A stretch of DNA of 64,000 bases, from contig NZ_JVSP01000014.1 of NCBI RefSeq assembly GCF_001061665.1, positions 212,605 to 276,604 on the forward strand. Reading direction: 5' to 3'. The DNA comes from Rothia mucilaginosa. Its GTDB lineage: Bacteria > Actinomycetota > Actinomycetes > Actinomycetales > Micrococcaceae. A program made the translations under genes and the position numbers. This document shows positions 17,791 through 28,169 of the stretch, piece after piece; position 1 is the stretch's first letter, and each line of letters begins with the position of its first letter. The notes below the pieces were generated by a model. It was given only the letters and a program-made list of their open reading frames with translations, was not told where the DNA came from and searched no databases.

Positions 17791-18071
17791 GGCTCCATTG
17801 TAGGCAGAGCCTCGAGGCCGGACGCCACCTCTCGCCGCGGGCCGAGATGCCCCGGAGGCGCATGGTGCGGCTGCGCCCGAGCGTCCGAACTTTAGCGCGG
17901 GCGGCCCCCAACCTGCCCGGCGCACGGTATATGGGTACTATTAGAGAGGCTCGGGTGGCAGACGAGCCCACCGAACGCGGTCCACGTGCCGCATTTGAAG
18001 TTTACGGTGGTCAGCCCACCACACAACCACCACTAGAAACACAACGCATGAGAAAGAACCTGGGGAGAGTT

Positions 18072-18800
18072 ATGGCTAAACCCGTTAGCGAGTCGAAGGC
18101 TCAGACGAGCACCGTGAAGGTGCCGTGGGCCGGTCGTCGCGGCTACTTTGATCTGTTGCTGGCTGCATCCTGCGTCATCCTGATTATCTCGAATATTGGC
18201 GCAACCAAGGGCGTGGAGTTCGGCCCGCTGCCCTTCGAGCTGCCCGTCATCGGTAACACCATCGTGACCGACGGCGGTTTCTTCCTCTTCCCCCTGGCCT
18301 ACGTGATTGGCGACCTGCTCTCCGAGGTGTACGGCTTCAAGCGCGCTCGCCGCGCCATCGTGGCTTCCTTCGTGGCAGCCGCCTTTGCCGCCGTGTGCTT
18401 CCTAGTCATCATGTACCTGCCGGCCGCGGGATTCTACGAGAACCAGAAGTCCTTTGAGGCGGTGCTGGGCCCCGTGTGGCAGATTTACGCCGGTTCTCTG
18501 CTCGGCTACCTGTGCGGTCAGACCCTGAACGCCTGGATCATGGTGTCCATGAAGAAGGCTACCAAGGGTCGTTTCCTGTGGCTGCGCATGATTGTCTCCA
18601 CCCTGGCCGGCGAGCTGGTTGACACCTTGATTTTCTGCTCGATTGCGGCTCCGGTGCTCGGCATCGAGACCATCGAGGCTTTCCTGAACTACGTGCTGGT
18701 CGGCTACGTCTACAAGTGCCTGGTTGAGGTTATCCTCATGCCCATTAGCTACCCGGTTATCGGCTGGTTTAAGCGTCACGAACTCGAGTACGTGGCCTAG
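18072..18800 (+). CDS. Queuosine precursor transporter (YhhQ/QPTR, DUF165 family)
   Basis: 242 residues with about six membrane segments. Family features are clear: the first helix followed by ISNIGATKGVEF, the conserved TDGGFFLFPLAYVIGDLLSEVYGFKRAR region, and the last helices with GYVYKCLVEVILMPI and a C-terminal W/F-K-R end. E. coli YhhQ imports preQ0 and preQ1, and relatives import queuine. GGGGAGAG lies 2-9 nt upstream of the ATG at 18072, so this start is preferred to upstream in-frame ATGs. tgt, which inserts the base into tRNA, is in the same window at 25728-27038, but no queuosine synthesis genes are. Salvage is the likely role. Confidence 0.88.
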   Translation: MAKPVSESKAQTSTVKVPWAGRRGYFDLLLAASCVILIISNIGATKGVEFGPLPFELPVIGNTIVTDGGFFLFPLAYVIGDLLSEVYGFKRARRAIVASFVAAAFAAVCFLVIMYLPAAGFYENQKSFEAVLGPVWQIYAGSLLGYLCGQTLNAWIMVSMKKATKGRFLWLRMIVSTLAGELVDTLIFCSIAAPVLGIETIEAFLNYVLVGYVYKCLVEVILMPISYPVIGWFKRHELEYVA

Positions 18801-18833
18801 CCCCGACACCGGACTGACGCACGAGGCCGCTCG

Positions 18834-18854
18834 ATTGTTTTGCTCGGGCGGCCT
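18834..18854 (+). terminator. Possible terminator after the queuosine precursor transporter
   Basis: AGGCCGC (18834-18840) and GCGGCCT (18848-18854) can pair, with TCCTCTATTC following. The stem is short. Confidence 0.4.
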
Positions 18855-18911
18855 TCCTCTATTCACACTTCATTTTTCGATACACAGCATTCCTAACGAA
18901 AGCGACACGTT

Positions 18912-20369
18912 ATGTCTATACTGCGGGAGAATACCTCTGAGCAGTCGAAGGGCGACTCCCTGAGTCGTTCCCTGTCCCACGGTCAGCTGACCATGATTGC
19001 GATGGGCTTGGCGCTGGGTACGGGTCTGTTCCTGGGCTCATCCTCCGCGATTAAGATTGCGGGCCCGGGCGCTATTGTCTCCTACGCGATTGGTTCGATG
19101 ATTGCGGCGATTATCGCCGCCTGCGCGGGCGAGATGTCCGTGCGTCACCCTGTTCAGGGTGGTTTCGGAACGATTGCGAGCCGCTACCTGAACCCCTTTA
19201 GCGGCTACATCACCCGCTGGGCCTATTGGGCCTGCACCGTGCCGCTGGCCGGTGCCGAGCTGGTGGCCGTGGGCCATTACGTGGCGTTCTGGTTCCCGCA
19301 GATTCCCCTGTGGGCTTCTGTGACGTTCTTCGGCGTGCTGATTCTGGTGCTGAACCTGGTGAGCGTGAAGTCCTTCGGCGCGTTGGAGTTCCTGCTCTCC
19401 TCGATTAAGGTATCCGCGGTCATCGTGTTCATGGTGATTGGCCTGCTGCTGGTGTTCGTGGGCCTGCCGAACCACGGTGCCGCGGGCGTGCAGAACCTCG
19501 TCAACGACGGCGGCTTCCTGCCGAACGGCCCCATGTCGATTTGGATTTCGATGGCCGTGGTCATGTTCTCCTTCGGCGGTGTCGAGATGATTTCGCTCTC
19601 CGCCGCGGAGGCGAAGGACCCTGCCCGCTCGGTGGCCTCCAGCGTGAAGGCGATGATTTGGCGTCTGTCCACCTTCTACGTGGTGTCCATGGCGATTATT
19701 CTGTGTCTGGTGCCGTGGCAGACGGCGGCGCAGAATTCTGACCTGACCGAGTCCCCCTTCGTGATGGTCTTCTCAGAGATGGGTATTCCCTTCGCGGCCG
19801 ACATCATGAACTTTGTGGTGCTGGTGGCAGCCCTGTCGGGTGCGAACGCCTCGCTGTACGCGGCAACCCGTCTGATGCACGCCCTGGGTGCCGATAAGAT
19901 GGCCCCCTCGGTTGCGGCCCGCACGACCTCCCGCGGCGTGCCGATGGTGGCCCTGCTGATTTCCTTCACCGGCGTTGTCGTGGCGACCGTGATGGCCGTG
20001 GCCAAGATCGGTAACATCTTTGCCCTGCTGATGGCGCTGGTGACCCTGTGCATCCTGGTCGTGTGGATCATGATTCTGCTGACCTACCAGGCCTACAAGA
20101 AGGACCAGGGGGATGCCTCCTCCTTCACGGTGCTGGGCGGCCGCTTGACGGCAGGGCTGGCCCTGGTGGGCGTGCTGGGCACCCTGGTGGCCCTGTTCAT
20201 GCTGGACGGCTCGGGCGTGCAGGAATCCATCATGGTGGGTGTGGTCTTCTTCGTGCTGATTTCTATCGGCTACGTGATTGCCTCGCGCCGCCTGGGCGGG
20301 TTCAAGCGCCCCGACCTGGATGCAATGCACGAGGCCGAGGAGCCACAGACCCAAGCCACCGAGTCTTAG
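18912..20369 (+). CDS. Amino acid permease of the APC superfamily (first of a tandem pair)
   Basis: 485 residues with about 12 membrane helices. The AAT-family signature is present: SLSHGQLTMIAMGLALGTGLF, the unwound first helix that binds substrate, then GPGAIVSYAIG, and FSFGGVEMISLSAAEAKDP in the middle. Relatives move amino acids such as proline, GABA, aromatic or basic residues in exchange with protons; the exact substrate cannot be read. The gene has a near twin directly downstream (20586-22091) with closely similar N-terminal and helix 6 sequences, so the pair arose by duplication. Confidence 0.9.
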   Translation: MSILRENTSEQSKGDSLSRSLSHGQLTMIAMGLALGTGLFLGSSSAIKIAGPGAIVSYAIGSMIAAIIAACAGEMSVRHPVQGGFGTIASRYLNPFSGYITRWAYWACTVPLAGAELVAVGHYVAFWFPQIPLWASVTFFGVLILVLNLVSVKSFGALEFLLSSIKVSAVIVFMVIGLLLVFVGLPNHGAAGVQNLVNDGGFLPNGPMSIWISMAVVMFSFGGVEMISLSAAEAKDPARSVASSVKAMIWRLSTFYVVSMAIILCLVPWQTAAQNSDLTESPFVMVFSEMGIPFAADIMNFVVLVAALSGANASLYAATRLMHALGADKMAPSVAARTTSRGVPMVALLISFTGVVVATVMAVAKIGNIFALLMALVTLCILVVWIMILLTYQAYKKDQGDASSFTVLGGRLTAGLALVGVLGTLVALFMLDGSGVQESIMVGVVFFVLISIGYVIASRRLGGFKRPDLDAMHEAEEPQTQATES

Positions 20370-20391
20370 TCTCAAGTTGAGGTTATAGGAT

Positions 20392-20422
20392 GGGGCGTCG
20401 CGGGCAAGAGCCGCGGCGCCCC
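20392..20422 (+). terminator. Hairpin between the two permease genes
   Basis: GGGGCGTCGCGG (20392-20403) can pair with CCGCGGCGCCCC (20411-20422) with one mismatch. It may reduce read-through between the paralogues. No T-tract. Confidence 0.45.
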
Positions 20423-20585
20423 GTCGCATCCGGTAACTCCCGCCTCTGCCGCAGGACGTGCGAACCGGCACCCGTACAATGGAATTATTCGCGCCCGCGA
20501 CCCAGCGGTTTTGACCCCTCGGTTTCTGCAGCGCGAGCACACAGCACACATTACGCCCTCGGGCGTACTAAAGGAAGGCACAGCC

Positions 20586-22091
20586 GTGTCCCACAATGAC
20601 AGCACCCGCGGCCCCGTCGCCGCGGGAACCGCCGAGCCTCGAACCCTTAAGCGTTCCCTGTCTCACGGGCAGATGACCATGATCGTGATGGGTTCGGCTC
20701 TCGGCACCGGCCTTTTCCTGGGGTCGGGCACCGCGATTGCCATGGCCGGCCCCGCGGTTATTCTGACCTACGCCATCGGTTCGGCGCTCGCTTCGGTGAT
20801 TGGCGCGGCGACCGGTGAAATGGCGATTCGCTACCCGGTGCGTGGCGGTTTCGGCACGATCGCGACCCGTTACCTGGGGCCCTTCGCGGGATTCCTGACG
20901 CGTATTGCCTACTGGACGGCGACGGTGCTGATTGCCGGCGTGGAGCTCGTGTCGGTGGCGACCTACCTGAGTTATTGGTGGCCGCAGCTGCCGCTGTGGG
21001 TGGGCATCGCGGCATTCGGCGCGGCGCTGATTGTGCTGAACCTGACAAGCGTGAAGTCCTTCGGCATGCTGGAGTTCTTCCTCTCCTCGATCAAGGTCAT
21101 TTCGATTGTGGCCTTCCTGCTGGTGGGCCTGTGCCTGATTTTCTTCGGCCTGCCCGGCCACGCCGCGGTGGGTACCGCAAACCTCTTCAATGACGGCGGT
21201 TTCATGCCTAACGGCCCGGAGTCGGTGTGGCTGTCACTGGCCGTGGTGATGTTCTCCTTCGGCGGTATTGAGATGATCTCGATCTCTGCTGCGGAGGCGA
21301 AAGATCCCTCCCGTTCGGTGCGTTCCTCGGCGAAGGCGATGATGATTCGCCTGGCGACCTTCTACGTGCTGGCCGTGCTGATTGTGGTGGCCGTTATTCC
21401 GTGGCGTTCGGCATCGGGTCTGGGCGACGCTGTGGATGCTTCCCCGTTCGTTCTGGTCTTTGAGCAGCTGGGCGTGCATGGCGTGGCGCACTTCGTGAAC
21501 TTTGTGGTTCTGATTGCGGCCCTGTCGAGCGCGAACGCGAACCTGTACGCCGGCGCGCGTCTGCTGCACTCCCTGGCGGTTGACGGTATGGCTCCTCGAC
21601 CGCTGGCCGGGGTGAACCGCGCGGGCGTGCCTGCGCGTGCCGTGTGGCTGTCGACCAGCGGCATGGTGATTGCTATTCTGCTGGCGCTGTACAGCCCCAA
21701 GGAGGCGTTCCTCTCCATGATTTTTGTGATTATGGTGTGCGCGCTGACCGTGTGGGTTCTGATTCTTTTCGCCTACATCGTGTACAAGCGCGTTGAGCCC
21801 GCCGCGCACGGGTTCCGCCTGTGGGGTGGACGCTTCACCGCCGGCGTGGGCATTGTTCTGCTTTTCGCGGTGTGGGTGGCGCTCTTTAGGGTGCGCGGAT
21901 CCGCGATTCCCTCCGTGGTGGGCGTGGGCTACTTCGTGGTGCTGAGCGTGCTGTACTTCGCTCGTATCCGTCACAGCCACACGATTGACGACCAGACGTT
22001 TGCGGAGGCGCAGCGGGCGACGGAGGGCTACGATGCGGCGCAGCACGACGCCGACCACGCCCTCGAGACCGCGGCAAAGCTGGGACGCTAA
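20586..22091 (+). CDS. Amino acid permease of the APC superfamily (second of a tandem pair)
   Basis: 501 residues from a GTG start at 20586, which has AAGGAAGG about 7 nt upstream; the longer ORF from 20511 lacks one. The layout matches the preceding gene: RSLSHGQMTMIVMGSALGTGLF, GPAVILTYAIGSA, FSFGGIEMISISAAEAKDP. It has about 12 membrane segments. The C-terminal tail differs, with a polar extension rich in Asp, His and Ala. Divergence from its neighbour is greater in the last helices, so the two likely differ in substrate or regulation. Confidence 0.9.
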   Translation: MSHNDSTRGPVAAGTAEPRTLKRSLSHGQMTMIVMGSALGTGLFLGSGTAIAMAGPAVILTYAIGSALASVIGAATGEMAIRYPVRGGFGTIATRYLGPFAGFLTRIAYWTATVLIAGVELVSVATYLSYWWPQLPLWVGIAAFGAALIVLNLTSVKSFGMLEFFLSSIKVISIVAFLLVGLCLIFFGLPGHAAVGTANLFNDGGFMPNGPESVWLSLAVVMFSFGGIEMISISAAEAKDPSRSVRSSAKAMMIRLATFYVLAVLIVVAVIPWRSASGLGDAVDASPFVLVFEQLGVHGVAHFVNFVVLIAALSSANANLYAGARLLHSLAVDGMAPRPLAGVNRAGVPARAVWLSTSGMVIAILLALYSPKEAFLSMIFVIMVCALTVWVLILFAYIVYKRVEPAAHGFRLWGGRFTAGVGIVLLFAVWVALFRVRGSAIPSVVGVGYFVVLSVLYFARIRHSHTIDDQTFAEAQRATEGYDAAQHDADHALETAAKLGR

Positions 22092-22413
22092 TCCCCCTCG
22101 CGGCTCTCCCGCGGCGCGAACGTCAAGAAACGAAAAATACGGAAGATTAAGGCTGCTGCCGTAATATAACCGTAAAAATAACGCAGGCCCTCGAAAGAGG
22201 TCTATTATAAATAGTGAACCGTATGATCTTGTATGCGTTCAAATGTCTGTGTGTTGGATGAGGCCTGAAAGCATCGTAGCTTTCGGGCCTCATCGTTTTA
22301 ATTCGAGCAAATATTTTTAGTGGTTAAATTTCGGAAGAACATAGATTTTAATGTAAATATGTGTTTATGTGTGAATTTTCCGGAGTATTTCCGAAAGGAG
22401 TAGAGTTAAAGCC
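22092..22413. other. Intergenic stretch with a terminator
   Basis: No ORF or tRNA fits here. The region is AT-richer than its flanks. It holds a small hairpin (GGCCCTC-GAAA-GAGGTC near 22184) and a TATTATAAAT tract at about 22202 that could be a -10. A transcript from there to the terminator at 22257 would be about 80 nt, so a small RNA is possible but unsupported. Confidence 0.4.
22257..22299 (+). terminator. Strong terminator downstream of the permeases
   Basis: GATGAGGCCTGAAAGC (22257-22272) pairs with GCTTTCGGGCCTCATC (22279-22294) with one mismatch, loop ATCGTA, then GTTTT. Confidence 0.85.
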
Positions 22414-22938
22414 ATGCGAAGCCACGAAAACCCTCAGAAAACCACTTCTGCGGCCGGCGCCTCCGCCGCCACGACCGCGGCCGATGAGCTGGCCGTGTAC
22501 GTCCCCGCCCGCTGGGGCGACATGGACGCCTACGGACACGTCAACAACGTTGCCATGCTCTCGATTATGGAGGAGGCCCGCGTGGCCCTCTTCGGCCCGC
22601 CGCCCTCCTCGGGACAGAAACCGACCGTGGCACCCAACCCGCCCATCCCGCTCTTCGACCTGGTGTCCGAGGGTGTTCAGGCCCTCATCGCCGAGCACGG
22701 CATCCGCTACCTCGCGCAGCTGCCCTACACCGGTGAGCCCGTGCCCGTACGTGCACGCGTGGAAAAGGTGAGCGCCGCATCCGTGCGTATCGGCTACTCG
22801 ATTCTCTCCCCGGTGGATCAGCGCGAGTGCGTGCGCGCCTTCACCGTGCTGGCCTTCTGGGACTCCGTGGCGGGGCGATTGACTCGACTCAGCCCCGAGC
22901 AGCGAGAACTGCTGAGCTCCTTCCTGCCGAAGGAATAA
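22414..22938 (+). CDS. Acyl-CoA thioesterase (hotdog fold)
   Basis: 174 residues. The 4HBT signature is clear: RWGDMDAYGHVNNVAMLSIMEEAR (about 33-56), with catalytic Asp and the HVNN turn. It then follows the usual order of strands: YLAQLPYTGEPVPVRARVEKV and SIRIGYSIL. Such enzymes hydrolyse acyl-CoA thioesters in the cytosol; chain length is unknown. An AAAGGAG sits 14 nt upstream of the ATG, rather far, and no closer site was seen. It is a single gene with terminators on both sides. Confidence 0.88.
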   Translation: MRSHENPQKTTSAAGASAATTAADELAVYVPARWGDMDAYGHVNNVAMLSIMEEARVALFGPPPSSGQKPTVAPNPPIPLFDLVSEGVQALIAEHGIRYLAQLPYTGEPVPVRARVEKVSAASVRIGYSILSPVDQRECVRAFTVLAFWDSVAGRLTRLSPEQRELLSSFLPKE

Positions 22939-22949
22939 ACGCGGGAGGG

Positions 22950-22991
22950 TACGGGCCTGCGCAGCCCGGATGGCTTGCGCGCAGGCCCGTA
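22950..22991 (+). terminator. Terminator after the thioesterase
   Basis: TACGGGCCTGCGC (22950-22962) pairs with GCGCAGGCCCGTA (22979-22991), a 13-bp perfect stem followed by TTC. Confidence 0.75.
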
Positions 22992-23072
22992 TTCAGGCGG
23001 TGTTCACGGGAAACGCGTATGCTTAAGGTACCTTCTGCAAAGGGTGCAAAAGGTACAGCCCAGGAGAGAACA

Positions 23073-24203
23073 ATGTCGTTTCACCACACTCAGGTAGCCC
23101 CCGCAGGCTGGGGTCGCCGCACCGTGCGCGCCACCGGATGCGCCGCCGCCCTGCTCCTCGCCCTGACCGGATGCTTCGGCGGTTCCCAGAGCACCGCCGA
23201 GTCCTCCCCGAACCCCACCGCCACGGCCTCACCCACCCGCCACCCGCTACCTTCCTCCACGGCCACGCCGGCTCCGAACACGCCAACACCGAGCGCAACG
23301 ACCGGGCCGACCGTCACGGAAACCACGGCCCCCGCCTCAACCGCTGAGTCCGTCCCTTCCGCATCCTCGGCGGTTGCTGAGGCAAAGGCAACCCCCGTCG
23401 CGGATGCCAGCCCCGCCGCCGCTGAGACGCCGCGCGCGCCCGAGAAGGTGGAGGCTGAACGCGCCTCCGCCGGCGAGCGCTGCGGGCACATTGGCCGCAA
23501 GGGCTACCTGAAGACCGGCGCGGAAATCATGGTGCTGCGTGGCACCGTGGACTGCGCCCACGCCCTGGATGTGCTGACCGAATACGTCACCACCCCGCGA
23601 GCTGACGACAACCTGACTCAGAACCAGATCGCGAAGGTCCAGGACGCCACCTGCTACTGGAACCCGCAGTACGAGATGGTCGAAAACCGCCGCGAAGATC
23701 GCGGCGCCCCCGAGTGCACCATCGGCGAGGATATCGCCTTCGTGGCTCGCCTGCAGAACCCGGACGCCCCCGAGATCCCGTTCCTCATGGAGCCTGCCCG
23801 CTACGATTCCGGTGCCGGCTACTACCGCTTCAAGAGCTACGACGAGCGCACCGTCTGCGAGCTGAACTCCGCCGAGTCCACCCTGGCCTGCGAGCGTCGT
23901 CTGGGCGGTCAGCTCACCGACGGCAACGGCGCGGTGGGTCGTACCTTCTCGGCACCGGTGCGCATCACCCGCATGAACTTTGCCACGGGAGCCTACGACG
24001 AGCGCGTGGAGGATGTCGCCCCCGCGACCCTGCACGCCGAGAGCACGACCGCGAACACGCTCATGCTGCGACCGAATAACGTGACGGTGTTCCCCACCGA
24101 TTCCGGCAAGCAGATTACCTGCTACGGTGAGCCGGAGGAGGGCGTGATGACCTGCCACGACGGCGGAACCTACTCGGTGCCCATTAGCGGCGGCCAGTTC
24201 TAG
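23073..24203 (+). CDS. Secreted lipoprotein with a four-cysteine domain (larger paralogue)
   Basis: 376 residues. A signal peptide ends in lipobox LTGC with Cys34, then a Ser/Thr/Pro/Ala-rich linker to about 130. The following domain has cysteines at 137, 161, 194 and 215 with motifs CGxxxxxGYLK, VDC, CYW and PEC. The same domain is found in the next gene at 24369-25055 with identical spacing for the first three cysteines. A further C-terminal region (about 240-376) with four more cysteines is unique to this copy. I do not recognise the family. The start at 23073 is chosen for AGGAGAGA just upstream; the ORF extends further but without a ribosome site. The cysteines suggest disulfides outside the membrane. 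Confidence 0.8.
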   Translation: MSFHHTQVAPAGWGRRTVRATGCAAALLLALTGCFGGSQSTAESSPNPTATASPTRHPLPSSTATPAPNTPTPSATTGPTVTETTAPASTAESVPSASSAVAEAKATPVADASPAAAETPRAPEKVEAERASAGERCGHIGRKGYLKTGAEIMVLRGTVDCAHALDVLTEYVTTPRADDNLTQNQIAKVQDATCYWNPQYEMVENRREDRGAPECTIGEDIAFVARLQNPDAPEIPFLMEPARYDSGAGYYRFKSYDERTVCELNSAESTLACERRLGGQLTDGNGAVGRTFSAPVRITRMNFATGAYDERVEDVAPATLHAESTTANTLMLRPNNVTVFPTDSGKQITCYGEPEEGVMTCHDGGTYSVPISGGQF

Positions 24204-24236
24204 GTCGGAGTGAGATCCCGGGCGTGACGAATCGCG

Positions 24237-24272
24237 GAGGGGGCTCCCCGCAATGGCGGGGAGCCCCCTCCG
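24237..24272 (+). terminator. Terminator between the paired lipoprotein genes
   Basis: GGAGGGGGCTCCCCGC (24237-24252) pairs perfectly with GCGGGGAGCCCCCTCC (24257-24272) with loop AATG. Confidence 0.8.
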
Positions 24273-24368
24273 CCCATACATAGCTTGTGGAGGTGCGGCA
24301 TAGCCCCCGCACAGGCGGCGTTCTAGAATGGTTAAGGAACCCGGAACCAAAGACGCAGAAAGGTCACC

Positions 24369-25055
24369 ATGCAACCGGCACAGACCCCTCACCCGCATCG
24401 CCGGACGAAACGATATGCCCCCGCAGCCCTTGGCGCGACGCTCCTGCTCGCCCTCGCGGCCTGCTCCGGAGGCGGCGGAACCTCGGCCTCGCCGAGCACC
24501 ACCGCGACCCCCAGCCCCAGCGCGACGAGCGCGAAGGCAACTCCCACCCCCAGCCCCACTCGCACCGTGACCGTCACAGAAACCACCCCGACCCCCGGAA
24601 CGGTGCAGACTGCGACCGCGGAGGCGACCGTCACCCCGGGCACCATCACGACCGCAAGCGCTACGGCTACCGCGAGCGCGCAGACCGGCGGTCAGGCTCA
24701 GGCTTCTTCGACGGCCCGAGCTTCTTCGGCCCCCTCGAGCACCGCCTCGCTTTCATCCTCCGAGGTGAAGTCCGCGGGAGGCACCTGTGGCACCCTGGAG
24801 GCCACCGGATACCTGAAGCACGACGCCACGGTTCAGGTGGCTTCCGGTGCGGTGGATTGCCTGTTTGCGCGTGAGTTGATTCGCCAGTTTGTGGTGCAGA
24901 ACCCAGCCGAGGTGACCGACAAGGCCAATGGCGAGCGCGAGGTCATGTCGGCACGCTGCTACTGGAAGCCGGGCGACGGCGTGGACCGCGCGACCCCCGA
25001 GTGCGTGTCCCTGGACGGCGGTAACACCGTCATCACCGTGAAGCTGACCAACTAG
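24369..25055 (+). CDS. Secreted lipoprotein with a four-cysteine domain (smaller paralogue)
   Basis: 228 residues. The signal peptide ends with lipobox LAAC (Cys32), and a long Thr/Ser/Pro/Ala linker runs to about 135. The C-terminal domain has Cys140, Cys164, Cys197 and Cys212 with the motifs CGxxxxxGYLK, AVDC, CYW and PEC. These align with the domain in the upstream gene. The gaps between the first three cysteines (24 and 33) are identical in both proteins; the last is 15 here and 21 there. Function unknown. It is a separate transcription unit, as terminators precede and follow. It lacks the extra C-terminal region of its paralogue. Confidence 0.78.
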   Translation: MQPAQTPHPHRRTKRYAPAALGATLLLALAACSGGGGTSASPSTTATPSPSATSAKATPTPSPTRTVTVTETTPTPGTVQTATAEATVTPGTITTASATATASAQTGGQAQASSTARASSAPSSTASLSSSEVKSAGGTCGTLEATGYLKHDATVQVASGAVDCLFARELIRQFVVQNPAEVTDKANGEREVMSARCYWKPGDGVDRATPECVSLDGGNTVITVKLTN

Positions 25056-25096
25056 CCTGCGGCTCAACCTCGGCAGAGTTTTAGGCAGTAAACACA

Positions 25097-25133
25097 AGCG
25101 CCGCGTCGACGACTGATTCGTCAACGCGGCGCT
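25097..25133. terminator. Bidirectional terminator
   Basis: AGCGCCGCGT (25097-25106) pairs with ACGCGGCGCT (25124-25133), extended inside by GACGA/TCGTC, then TTTC. It lies between convergent genes. Confidence 0.75.
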
Positions 25134-25175
25134 TTCGTGTCTCGAAGCTATCTCAGACAGCTGGCGCGGCGGGTT

Positions 25176-25685
25176 TTAGAGCTCTCCGCGTGCGCGGGCG
25201 GCGAGCACGTCGTCCAGGCGGGCGAAGGTTGAACGCCAGGTGGTGCGCACCTCCTCATGAACCGAGGGAGGCATGGGGCCGATCTCCACAACGATACGGG
25301 TTCCGGACCCCACGCCGTCGGCGGTAATCACGGTCTCGGGGAAGAAACGGTGACGCTGGTAGACCAGCACGCTGCCGGGGGTGCCCAGGTGATTGGGCAG
25401 CTGCTCGGCGTACTCAATCTCCTTGAAGGGCTCGATGGCCAGAAAGCGGCTCTGCAGGATGCAAGACACCGAGGGGTCCACCTCGTTAATCATGGACAGG
25501 CGCTGCATGCCGCCCACCACGGGTTCAAGCACCACGTCGGTGGGGCGCACGTGCCAGCCGGCCGGGCCGTACCAGCGGACCAGCAGCTCGGGGTCCATGT
25601 ACGCGCCGAAGACGTCTTCGATGGGTGCGGCAATCTCGTGGTCGAAGACGAGGAGCTCCTCGTCGGGGACGTGGGTGATGCTCAT
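25176..25685 (-). CDS. SRPBCC-fold protein of the AHSA1/START-like type
   Basis: 169 residues. The sequence follows the Activator-of-Hsp90-ATPase-like pattern: FDHEIAAPIEDVFGAYMDPELLVRWYGPAGW near the N-terminus, PVVGGMQRLSM, a central strand with VYQRHRFFPETVITADG, and the last helix VRTTWRSTFARLDDVLAA. These cytosolic proteins form a hydrophobic cavity for small ligands; the ligand here is unknown. It is 42 bp after tgt on the same strand and may be co-transcribed with it, with no obvious functional link. Confidence 0.8.
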   Translation of the reverse strand: MSITHVPDEELLVFDHEIAAPIEDVFGAYMDPELLVRWYGPAGWHVRPTDVVLEPVVGGMQRLSMINEVDPSVSCILQSRFLAIEPFKEIEYAEQLPNHLGTPGSVLVYQRHRFFPETVITADGVGSGTRIVVEIGPMPPSVHEEVRTTWRSTFARLDDVLAARARGEL

Positions 25686-25727
25686 GGGTTTCTCCTGATG
25701 AGGTCGTGGGCTGTGCGGTCGGCGGGC

Positions 25728-27164
<1,437 letters not shown>

Positions 27165-28103
27165 TTAGCCTGCGAAGTCGCCGAGCATATCCACGGTCGG
27201 CACGAAGAAGAGGGTGCCGGTCACCGCGGTGCTGAAATCCAGCAGGCGGTCATAGTTGGCGCCATCCACTCCGGTGAACATATTCATGAGCATCTTCCGG
27301 ACGGTCGAGAAGGTGCTGGCGTAGCAGATGAAGTAGGTGCCCAGCTCGTTGTTACCCACGGTGCCGAAGGGCATGTTGTCGCGAATAACCTTGAAATCGT
27401 CACCGATATTGGCGATGGCGGAGTGCGAGTTGGCGGGTTTTTCGTCCTCGCTCATCTCAATGTCGTCCTGCTTGGAACGGCCAATGACCTTCTCCTGCTC
27501 GGAGACAGGCAGGGCGTTCCACGCGGTCATATCGTGGATGTACTTCTGTACGAACTGGTAGCTACCGCCCCTGTACATGGGGTCGCTGTCACCGATGAGA
27601 CCGAAGTATTCGCGCGCCGCGGGGGTCTGCGGGTTCTCGGTGCCGTCCACAAAACCGATGATGGAGCGGCCGTCCCAGTAGCGGAAGCCGTGTACCTCAT
27701 CCAGTACCTCAGCAATATCGCGCAGAGCCGCGGTAATAGCGGACGCCATATCGTAGGCGACCGACGGCTGAGTCGCACGGATGTGGAAGTGCAAATCACC
27801 GGGAGTGGACACCGCGGTGTGCTTATGGCCCCTAATCTCCTCAAATTCCACAAGCTCCTGCGGCAGCGGCTTGGGCAGATCCAGGGTCAGCCACGCGCTG
27901 TGGCTGATGCCCAGCACAATGCTGGCGTTCTCGGACGAGTAGCGGTTTGCGGCGGTGTGGTTGAGGTTAATGACGAGCCCGCAGAGGTTCTGGAACCCCT
28001 CAATGAGCGCATCCTGGCTGAGGCCTTCCTTGAACTTCCACACCATGAAAATGGTGTTAGCGTTCGGGCTGGCAGTGACCTGTTGTGATTCTGAAGCAAG
28101 CAT
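27165..28103 (-). CDS. DyP-type heme peroxidase
   Basis: 312 residues with no Tat signal, so probably cytosolic (B-type size and form). The family motif GxxDG is GFVDG with Asp153, followed by TENPQ; a likely proximal His is near 227 (NSHSAI), and the C-terminal half carries DNMPFG and LGTYFICYAST. DyP enzymes use H2O2 to oxidise dyes and phenols; some are encapsulin cargo, but no targeting peptide is visible at the C-terminus (MLGDFAG). The start at 28103 is supported by family length; the extension to 28157 is Arg-rich and unlikely. It is in a minus-strand run after the GH76 gene, 66 bp downstream of it. Confidence 0.9.
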   Translation of the reverse strand: MLASESQQVTASPNANTIFMVWKFKEGLSQDALIEGFQNLCGLVINLNHTAANRYSSENASIVLGISHSAWLTLDLPKPLPQELVEFEEIRGHKHTAVSTPGDLHFHIRATQPSVAYDMASAITAALRDIAEVLDEVHGFRYWDGRSIIGFVDGTENPQTPAAREYFGLIGDSDPMYRGGSYQFVQKYIHDMTAWNALPVSEQEKVIGRSKQDDIEMSEDEKPANSHSAIANIGDDFKVIRDNMPFGTVGNNELGTYFICYASTFSTVRKMLMNMFTGVDGANYDRLLDFSTAVTGTLFFVPTVDMLGDFAG

Positions 28104-28169
28104 AAAATTCACCGTACGCCCGCGCGCACGCCCCCGCAATGAACCCAGCCCTAACATACCGCCCGGTCT

